A stretch of DNA of 64,000 nt from contig NZ_LT796768.1 in NCBI RefSeq assembly GCF_900167475.1, forward strand, positions 2,976,001 through 3,040,000, in the 5' to 3' direction. The notes beneath the pieces are model-generated. The model ran no database searches and had not been told where the DNA came from. It saw only the letters and a program-made list of their open reading frames with translations. The DNA is from Aeromicrobium choanae (GTDB lineage: Bacteria > Actinomycetota > Actinomycetes > Propionibacteriales > Nocardioidaceae). Below, piece by piece: positions 58,738 through 64,000 of the stretch; the stretch's first letter is position 1, and each line of letters opens with the position of its first letter. The position numbers and the translations under genes are program-made.

Positions 58738-60105
58738 TCAGCCGAAGAGGGCGCGCTCCACGGTTCCGAGTCGCACGCGCTGGGGGTGGTCGCCGACGGG
58801 CAGGTAGGCGATCTCCTTCTTCGTCCGCACGTCGAGGACGGCGACGGAGTCGGAGTCCGACAGCGAGATCCAGCACGTGTCGTTCAGTCCCTCGGTCGTC
58901 CAGTACGGCTTGAGGTAGCTGTGCCCCGTGGTCGCGGTGTCGAAGAACGTCGGGGCGCCGGTGGCCCGGTCGACGAGCGCTGCGTAGTCGTCCATCGTGC
59001 CGGCGACGCACAGGGTCGTTCCGTCCTTGTCGATGGACAGACCGTGGTGCGCGGAGTCGTTGACGTAGTCGGTGATGGGCATCTTGGGCACCCGGTTGGG
59101 CAGCGGGACCAGGCGCGTCACGGCGCCCGTGCGGGGCTCGGCGATCTTGCCGGTCGAGTAGTCGGCCTTGCCGTTGATGTCCGCGGCCATCGTGTCGAAC
59201 TCGACGTACCCGTGGAAGTAGGAGACCTGGAAGTAGACGAAGCGCTCACCCGGGGCGATCGCCATCGGCCGCACGGCCGAGCTCATCCGCAGGTGGCCCG
59301 CCTCGGCGAGCTCCTTGCCCATGTCCCAGCGCTTGTCGATGCCGAAGTCGTCGTTGCGCACGATCTCGAACCAACGGTCTCCCTTGGTCCAGTCGCCGAG
59401 GGGTCCGTCGAAGGCCGTGTAGGCCGAGCCGATGGACGCGTGGAAGATGCGCTGGCCATCGGGGGTGTAGTTGTTCTCGTGCGGGGTGTCGCCCGACTCG
59501 AAGCTGCGGAGGCGATCGCCCATCTTGACGCTCCGGCCGTCGGGCAGGGTCTGGTCGACCATGGCGAACTCGATGACTTGGCGCTCCACGGAGTCGCTGA
59601 CGAGGAGTCGCTTGCCGTCGGGGGAGAGGCCCGCGTGGTCGCTGCGGTATCCGTCCATGGGCTGTTCCGCGACGATCGAGTCGCTGTCGCCGGCGACGGC
59701 CTTGGCGATGTCGATCCACACGACATCGGCGAAGCTCGGGCGAGACACGGCGAGGAACCGGCCGTCCTGGGTGCTGAACATGTCGTCGACGAACTGGTCG
59801 TGGCCCTGCCCGGGGCCGACGCGGACCGCCGTGAAGGTGATCAGGCGCAGGGGGTTGCGGTTGATGTCCCGCAGCTCCTGCGCCTTGTCCGGGACCAGGT
59901 CGATGCCCGACTTGAGGATCTTCGGGTCGTGGGCGTCCACGATCGAGGCGGTCCCCGCCCAGTTGTTGCCCACGAACATCACGTCGCGAAGCGAGTCGGG
60001 GCCTGCGGCGGCGCCCGTCGCCGCTGCGGACGGGACCAGGGCAGCCGCCGTGACGGCGGCGGCGAGGGTGGCGGCGATGCGGGTGGGGCGTGGACTCAGG
60101 GGCAT
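58738..60105 (-). CDS. Secreted beta-propeller protein, YncE-like
   Basis: This protein of about 455 residues has a signal peptide (IAATLAAAVTAAALVPSAAA, residues about 9-28). The mature part is a seven-bladed-propeller-type repeat with blades such as DMFSTQDGRFLAVSRPSFAD, GYRSDHAGLSPDGKRLLVSD, NYTPDGQRIFHASIGSAYTA and HHGLSIDKDGTTLCVAGTMD. The last blade, DSVAVLDVRTKKEIAYLPVG, is the YncE signature style. Function is probably binding or surface scaffold; an enzyme role is not excluded. I use ATG 60105, which gives a proper signal, instead of the longer reading from 60153. Confidence 0.8.
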   Translation of the reverse strand: MPLSPRPTRIAATLAAAVTAAALVPSAAATGAAAGPDSLRDVMFVGNNWAGTASIVDAHDPKILKSGIDLVPDKAQELRDINRNPLRLITFTAVRVGPGQGHDQFVDDMFSTQDGRFLAVSRPSFADVVWIDIAKAVAGDSDSIVAEQPMDGYRSDHAGLSPDGKRLLVSDSVERQVIEFAMVDQTLPDGRSVKMGDRLRSFESGDTPHENNYTPDGQRIFHASIGSAYTAFDGPLGDWTKGDRWFEIVRNDDFGIDKRWDMGKELAEAGHLRMSSAVRPMAIAPGERFVYFQVSYFHGYVEFDTMAADINGKADYSTGKIAEPRTGAVTRLVPLPNRVPKMPITDYVNDSAHHGLSIDKDGTTLCVAGTMDDYAALVDRATGAPTFFDTATTGHSYLKPYWTTEGLNDTCWISLSDSDSVAVLDVRTKKEIAYLPVGDHPQRVRLGTVERALFG

Positions 60106-60159
60106 GGGAGGATCATGCACCCGGTGTAACTCCGTGTGACACCCCTGTCTCACCCCTTG

Positions 60160-60174
60160 GTGATCTGGGTCACA
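60160..60174. promoter_or_regulatory. CRP/GlxR-like site upstream of the propeller gene
   Basis: On the reverse strand TGTGA-N6-TCAC (TGTGACCCAGATCAC) matches the CRP-family half sites fully except for the last base of the consensus. It is 55 bases before the proposed ATG. Confidence 0.45.
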
Positions 60175-60197
60175 TTCGGGGCTGAAGTGAGGGTCGG

Positions 60198-60590
60198 TCA
60201 GGCGAGGACGCCGATCAGGAGCGCGATGATGCCCAGCAGCGGGAGCGTGCCCTGCTTGATGGCCGCGCCGCGCTTGGTCGGGTCGGACACCAGGAGCACG
60301 AGCGCCGCCGCGGCCATGGATCCGATCCCCGCGAGGACGAGCGCCACGCCGACATCGGTCGAGTCACCCACGATGTACGCGATCCCGACGGCGGTGACGA
60401 TGGCGAGGAACAGGTTGTAGAAGCCCTGGTTGAACGCCAGCTGCTTCGTCGACTCCGCCTCCTCGAGGCTCATCCCGAACGTGGCGCGCGTGCCGGCGCT
60501 CGTCCAGGTGACCGACTCCATCACGAAGATGTACACGTGCAGCAGGGCCGCGAGGCCCGCGAGGATCGCACCGGCGACGAGCATGGTCAT
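60198..60590 (-). CDS. DUF1304 membrane protein
   Basis: This 130-residue protein has four membrane segments (VAGAILAGLAALLHVYIFVM; FYNLFLAIVTAVGIAYIVG; VALVLAGIGSMAAAALVLLV; GTLPLLGIIALLIGVLA) and the DUF1304 features HVYIFVMES and LAFNQGFYNLFLA. The family is of unknown function and common in bacteria. The ATG at 60588-60590 lies just after GAAGGGA; a second ATG at 60584 is also possible. It follows the MFS gene on the same strand by 55 bases. Confidence 0.85.
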   Translation of the reverse strand: MTMLVAGAILAGLAALLHVYIFVMESVTWTSAGTRATFGMSLEEAESTKQLAFNQGFYNLFLAIVTAVGIAYIVGDSTDVGVALVLAGIGSMAAAALVLLVSDPTKRGAAIKQGTLPLLGIIALLIGVLA

Positions 60591-60645
60591 GGGTCCCTTC
60601 CGTGGACAGTCCTTCGAGAGTAGGTCCTCGCTCGCTCCGTCCGGA

Positions 60646-61794
60646 CTAGGCGACCCCGCGCGGTCGCGCGGCAGCAGCCGCGACCGCCACCACGGCCGCC
60701 ACCGCGAAGGCGAGCCGAGTGCTGGAGGCCTCCGCCACGGCACCGAGCGCGACCGAGCCCACGGCCTGCCCGAGCGCGAGCACGAGGAAGCCCCAGCCGA
60801 CGCCCGCGGCGGGACTTCGCGGATGCACGCGCGTGCCCCACAGCAGGAGCAGGCCGCTCGCGGCGATGTAGGCCGCGCCGAAGGCCGCCATCGCGAGGCA
60901 GGCGGCGACGAGGCTCCCGGGCCAGGCCGCCACGGCGGCGGTGGCACCGGAGAGCACCAAGGCGGTCGCCGTCCAGGCGGCGCGGAGGCCGTACCGCGAG
61001 GAGAGGTCGCCCGCGGCGGCACCCATCACGCCGAATGCGCCCAGCAGGATCCACGCGATGGTCGAACCCTGCTCGGAGAGGCCGCCGTCGGTGACCATGA
61101 GGTCCCGTCCGAACGTCCAGACCGCGGCGCTGGCGACGCCCGCGAGGGCGGCGGCGACGGTGAGCCGCGCGCTGCCGGCAGGGAGCAGCGGTCGCGGGAG
61201 CAACGGCTCGCGCTCGCCCGATCGCTCGCCCCGGGGCACCCGGAGGGCGGCTCCTAGGGTGGCGAGGGCGCTCAGAGCGGCGAAGGCCAGCCAGGCGGCG
61301 CGCCATTCCTGCTGGGTCAGCAGCGCGATCGGTCCGGCGATGGCCACGCCCATGCCGGTGCCGGCATTGATCACGGTCTGGATCCGGCCCTGCCGCTCCT
61401 GCGCCACGGTGTGGGCGACCGCGTGGGCCAGCGCCGGCGAGACGACGCCCGTGCTCGCCCCGCCCAGGAGCACGCCGAGGACGAGAGCCGGCGTGCTCGG
61501 CGCCAGCGCGATCGTCAGCGTTCCGGTCGTGGCTAGGGAGCCGGCCGCGACCGCGACCGCGCGGCCCCCGAGCCGCGGGGTGAGCGTGGAGGAGGCCAGG
61601 ATCGCGGCGCAGTAGACGACGTATCCGCCCGCCGCGATCGTCCCGGCTGCGGCGGCGCCCAGGGTGAACTCGTCCCGGAACGCCGGCACGAACAGGCCGT
61701 AGGCGAATCGCGCCAGTCCGTAGCACGCGCCGATGAGGCACAGGCCCGCGGCGCTGAGGGCGAGCTCGTCGCGACGGGAGGAGACGGAGCTCAT
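60646..61794 (-). CDS. MFS transporter, YbfB/YjiJ-like
   Basis: This 382-residue transporter has about 12 membrane helices. The start GLARFAYGLFVPAFRDEF near residues 26-43 and GYVVYCAAILASSTLTPRLG near 57-76 fit the YbfB/YjiJ type. The loop RLGGRAVAVAAGSLATTGT is the motif A region. It is divergent from a TetR regulator with two matching operators between them, the classic arrangement for a repressed efflux pump. The substrate is unknown. Confidence 0.82.
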   Translation of the reverse strand: MSSVSSRRDELALSAAGLCLIGACYGLARFAYGLFVPAFRDEFTLGAAAAGTIAAGGYVVYCAAILASSTLTPRLGGRAVAVAAGSLATTGTLTIALAPSTPALVLGVLLGGASTGVVSPALAHAVAHTVAQERQGRIQTVINAGTGMGVAIAGPIALLTQQEWRAAWLAFAALSALATLGAALRVPRGERSGEREPLLPRPLLPAGSARLTVAAALAGVASAAVWTFGRDLMVTDGGLSEQGSTIAWILLGAFGVMGAAAGDLSSRYGLRAAWTATALVLSGATAAVAAWPGSLVAACLAMAAFGAAYIAASGLLLLWGTRVHPRSPAAGVGWGFLVLALGQAVGSVALGAVAEASSTRLAFAVAAVVAVAAAAARPRGVA

Positions 61795-61806
61795 CGGGAC
61801 CTGAAC

Positions 61807-61856
61807 TTCACTGATCGGTGAACCACCCTGCCGACCGTACTACACTGACCGGTGAA
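61807..61856. promoter_or_regulatory. Twin TetR operators between the MFS and TetR genes
   Basis: TTCACTGATCGGTGAA (61807-61822) is a near-perfect palindrome, and TACACTGACCGGTGAA (61841-61856) matches it at 14 of 16 positions. They are offset by 34 bases, about three helical turns. The second copy contains TACACT, a likely -10 of tetR. Confidence 0.75.
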
Positions 61857-61873
61857 GTCGATGGGAGGAACGC

Positions 61874-62461
61874 ATGGTGGAGTCAGCCATCGGGCACGAC
61901 GAGGCGCTGCGCGTCCCCGACCTCACGCCCGGCGCCCGGCGGATCCTCGACGCGTCGGCGGACCTGTTCTACCGCCAGGGCATCCACGCGGTGGGCGTCG
62001 ACGCGATCGCCGCGGCCTCCGGTGTCACCAAGCGCACGCTCTACGACCGGTTCGGCTCCAAGGACGCACTGGTCGCCGCCTACCTGCAGGCTCGCCACGC
62101 CGCGTGGTGGGACCGCCTCGAGCAGCGTCTGGCGGGGGCGGCCGCCCCGCGCGTGCTCGCCGTCTTCGACGCCTACGCCCTCGACGCGCCGGCGATCGAC
62201 CGGGGCTGTGGGTTCCTCAACGCCGCGGGCGAGCTGCCCGCCGGACACCCCGGGCACGCCGTGATCCGGGCCCACAAGACGGCGGTGCGCAGCAAGCTCG
62301 AGGAGCTGCTCCGCGCGGACGGCCCCGACGCGCCCGACGCCGCCGCGCTCGCCGATCACCTGTTCCTCCTGCTGGAGGGCGGGGTCGCGCAGCGCGGGAT
62401 CGACGGCGACGGACGGATGCTCGCCGTGGCGCGGGACATCGCCGAACGGCTCGTCGGCTAA
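61874..62461 (+). CDS. TetR-family transcriptional regulator
   Basis: This is a 195-residue repressor with the N-terminal HTH GIHAVGVDAIAAASGVTKRT then LYDRFGSKDALVAAYLQAR near residues 36-75. The C-terminal ligand domain includes VFDAYALDAPAIDRGCGFLN and LADHLFLLLEGGVAQRGI. The ATG has GGGAGG upstream. It probably represses itself and the divergent MFS pump through the two 16-base operators. The 3' end overlaps the converging VOC gene by four bases. Confidence 0.92.
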   Translation: MVESAIGHDEALRVPDLTPGARRILDASADLFYRQGIHAVGVDAIAAASGVTKRTLYDRFGSKDALVAAYLQARHAAWWDRLEQRLAGAAAPRVLAVFDAYALDAPAIDRGCGFLNAAGELPAGHPGHAVIRAHKTAVRSKLEELLRADGPDAPDAAALADHLFLLLEGGVAQRGIDGDGRMLAVARDIAERLVG

Positions 62462-62826
62462 GCGGCCGGGAACCCGCCAACCCGCACGAGGTTCCCGTGC
62501 AGGTCGATTACGTGGAACTCGGTCGCACCCCACGGCTCGTCGCGCGGGGAGCTCAGGACCGCCGGCTCCGGGACCTCGGCGCGACTCCACTGCGCGTGAC
62601 ATGCGCGCGCCGCCTCGGGATCGGGGAAGCGGACGTAGCAGGCGACGTCGTTCGTCCAGCGGTCGACCGTGGCGTCGAGCCAGAAGTGCAGCTCGATCGC
62701 GAGGTCCTCGTGACGCAGGACCAGGTACTCGTCCCACCGCCCGCGGGTGGTGAAGCCGAAGCGCTCCCAGAATCGCGCCGTGACGTCGAGGTCGGCGCTC
62801 GGCAGGATGGGGATGGTCTCGGTCAC
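62458..62826 (-). CDS. VOC-family protein (bleomycin-resistance-like)
   Basis: This 122-residue protein has a glyoxalase/bleomycin-resistance fold of two beta-alpha-beta-beta-beta modules. It begins MTETIPILPSADLDVTARFW, then ERFGFTTRGRWDEYLVLRHE, ELHFWLDATVDRW and VDLHG-like FHVIDLHGNLVRVGGF at the end. Members sequester glycopeptide antibiotics or act as dioxygenases and isomerases. No specific metal triad can be assigned with confidence. The start ATG is 62826, 59 bases from trpF in the divergent direction. Confidence 0.85.
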   Translation of the reverse strand: MTETIPILPSADLDVTARFWERFGFTTRGRWDEYLVLRHEDLAIELHFWLDATVDRWTNDVACYVRFPDPEAARACHAQWSRAEVPEPAVLSSPRDEPWGATEFHVIDLHGNLVRVGGFPAA

Positions 62827-62885
62827 GCGGCCAGTGTCTCCCGCCGTGGGGCCACCGGGCCAGGGCGGACTGGGAGGATGGACGC

Positions 62886-63491
62886 GTGTACGTCAAGATC
62901 TGCGGCCTCCGCACGGCCGATCACGCGCAGACCGCGATCGAGGCGGGGGCCCACGCTGTCGGCGTGGTGATGAACCGGACCAGCGCGCGCCGCGCCAGCG
63001 ACGACGAGGCGCGAGCCGTGATCGAGGCCTCGCGTGGCAGCGCCGACACCGTGCTGGTCGTCAACGACATGCCGGCGGAGCACGCCGCGCGCACCGCGCG
63101 GCGGCTCGGGTTCGACGTGCTCCAGCTGCACGGCAGGGCCTACGGCGAGCAGGACTTCGCCGCCGCGCTCGAGGTCGTCCCGCGGGTCTGGCGGGCGACC
63201 TCGCTCGACCTCGACCCGCCGCTGGAGGTGGGTGCGTGGGGCGAGGAAGTGCTGCTGCTCGACGCGCCGAAGCCGGGGTCGGGGGAGCGGTGGGACCTCT
63301 CGGACCTCGCCGATCGCGCGCCGGACGGCACGTGGATGGTCGCCGGGGGCCTCTCCCCGGCGAACGTCCGGGAGGCCGTCGACGCCGTCCGTCCGTGGGG
63401 CGTCGACGTCTCGAGCGGTGTGGAGACGGCGCCCGGCGAGAAGTCCTCGGAGCTCATTCGCGCCTTCGTGGAGGCGGCGCTGCGGGCCTGA
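62886..63491 (+). CDS. trpF: Phosphoribosylanthranilate isomerase
   Basis: This 201-residue TIM-barrel enzyme of tryptophan synthesis. The N-terminal VKICGLRTADHAQTAIEAGA holds the general base Cys (residue 5-6), and LLLDAPKPGSGERWDLSDLA near 124-143 holds the general acid Asp; MVAGGLSPANVREAVDAV near 152-169 and VDVSSGVETAPGEKSSELI near 174-192 bind phosphate. It is isolated from other trp genes, as often occurs in actinobacteria where PriA covers the step, so it may be a redundant or specialised copy. The GTG start has GGAGG eight bases upstream. Confidence 0.9.
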   Translation: MYVKICGLRTADHAQTAIEAGAHAVGVVMNRTSARRASDDEARAVIEASRGSADTVLVVNDMPAEHAARTARRLGFDVLQLHGRAYGEQDFAAALEVVPRVWRATSLDLDPPLEVGAWGEEVLLLDAPKPGSGERWDLSDLADRAPDGTWMVAGGLSPANVREAVDAVRPWGVDVSSGVETAPGEKSSELIRAFVEAALRA

Positions 63492-63584
63492 GCCCACCCG
63501 CCCCACCGGGCGGTTGCGCGTGAACCCGTGCCCTCGCGACAGTGGGAGCAGCGGAACCCTCCGCGACGGGGTGGGAGGCGTGAC

Positions 63585-63764
63585 ATGGCCAACGGCACGG
63601 CGGCCGCCGGCGGCGGCGCGATCTACGGTCTCGGGATGTTCGGCGCGTGGGTGTGGTTCTGGACCGAGGCCGACGGCCTCTGGGAGCACCTCTACGCGAT
63701 CTTCCAGGGCCTCTTCTGGCCCGCCTACATGGTCTACGAGGCGTTCGCGGCGCTGGCGTCCTGA
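63585..63764 (+). CDS. Small Trp-rich membrane protein, 59 residues
   Basis: It is a probable small integral membrane protein with four Trp. It begins MANGTAAAGGGAIYGLGMFG, followed by AWVWFWTEADGLWEHLYAIF and a second hydrophobic segment, GLFWPAYMVYEAFAALA. The ATG has GGGAGG seven bases upstream, which supports translation. Similar short proteins exist in Nocardioidaceae from general knowledge. The function is unknown. Confidence 0.7.
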   Translation: MANGTAAAGGGAIYGLGMFGAWVWFWTEADGLWEHLYAIFQGLFWPAYMVYEAFAALAS

Positions 63765-63777
63765 CGACGCCGGGTGC

Positions 63778-64000
63778 TCAGCGAGAGTGCCAGGCCTCGA
63801 TGTGCTCGGTGCGCTTCATGACCGACGACGGCAGCTCGCCCTCGGCGAGCTGCTCGATCGTGACCGTCTCCAGCACCTCGCGCAGGGCGTCGCGCGCGGC
63901 GATCCACACCGGCTTGAGGATCTCGGCGCGGCCGTTGTACTCCACGGCCTCGGGGCGCAGCCCGTAGATCGAGACGATGGGCCCGTCGACCGCGCGGAAG
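63778..64000 (-). CDS. Rrf2-family transcriptional regulator (partial, N-terminus off the right edge)
   Basis: I translated the reverse strand from the right edge to the TGA at 63778-63780. The visible 73 residues read FRAVDGPIVSIYGLRPEAVE, YNGRAEILKPVWIAARDALR and EVLETVTIEQLAEGELPSSV, the pattern of the C-terminal half of Rrf2 proteins (IscR/NsrR/RsrR relatives). The cluster-binding cysteines, if any, and the HTH lie mostly outside the window, so redox or iron-sulfur sensing cannot be judged. Confidence 0.82.
   Translation of the reverse strand, partial: FRAVDGPIVSIYGLRPEAVEYNGRAEILKPVWIAARDALREVLETVTIEQLAEGELPSSVMKRTEHIEAWHSR

Noticed and set aside
1-64000. CRISPR arrays, insertion sequences or prophage genes
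   Set aside because: No regularly spaced repeats, transposase, integrase or phage structural genes were seen on either strand.

Overview
The window is high-GC (about 70 percent by eye), densely coded actinobacterial chromosome. Gene content points to the Propionibacteriales, most like Aeromicrobium or Nocardioides. The pointers are RecC, DUF3000 beside RNase D, the HemQ-type haem pathway, a DUF6318 lipoprotein, many GTG starts, and the large intergenic palindrome at 9735-9835. The genus is inference.

Layout. 1-3130 is recC (reverse, runs off the left edge), separated by nested palindromes from a degenerate NERD-like gene. 3968-5943 is an acetate symporter (actP) with its DUF485 partner. 6772-9728 is a McrB/McrC-like pair whose McrC lacks the usual nuclease lysine; a SNF2-type helicase converges on it. 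12496-17640 holds a LigB/DODA dioxygenase, a serine hydrolase lipoprotein, a succinyl-CoA:acetate CoA-transferase, a thioredoxin and a PQQ-type sugar dehydrogenase lipoprotein. 17910-24298 holds a cold-shock protein, a MarR/MFS pair, exonuclease III, a geranylgeranyl-reductase-like enzyme, and a queuosine-precursor transporter overlapping tgt tail to tail. 24333-32963 holds a TPR protein, the cbs-metB transsulfuration operon, a TM2 protein, a fused SecDF and an aldo/keto reductase. 33034-38011 pairs rnd-DUF3000 with the divergent hemE-cgoX-hemQ haem operon. 38043-41992 holds a DUF6318/PKD pair, msrB, a RibD-like reductase and PPK2. 42023-44887 is a sulfite-reduction operon: a Cys-terminated leader peptide, nirA, a 28-codon Arg-rich ORF, a cysX-like zinc ribbon and sirohydrochlorin chelatase. 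45002-50895 holds an AidB-like acyl-CoA dehydrogenase, an XRE regulator coupled to a coiled-coil/zinc-ribbon membrane protein, YbaK, an SGNH hydrolase, four tRNAs and a class IV aminotransferase. 51155-58737 looks accessory: an AraC regulator, a frameshifted LuxR-family ATPase regulator, three alpha/beta hydrolases and an MBL hydrolase. 58738-64000 holds a secreted beta-propeller protein, DUF1304, an MFS/TetR pair with twin operators, a VOC protein, trpF, a small membrane protein and the C-terminus of an Rrf2 regulator.

Functional links. The sulfite operon makes sulfide, and its chelatase makes the sirohaem cofactor; cbs-metB then moves sulfur between cysteine, homocysteine and methionine. 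hemE-cgoX-hemQ is the coproporphyrin-dependent haem route. Many genes show a TANNNT-like -10 box six or seven bases before the start codon, indicating widespread leaderless transcription. The most unusual items are the leader peptide and 28-codon ORF in the sulfite operon, the degenerate McrBC pair, the XRE/membrane zinc-ribbon pair, and several inverted-pair intergenic repeats.
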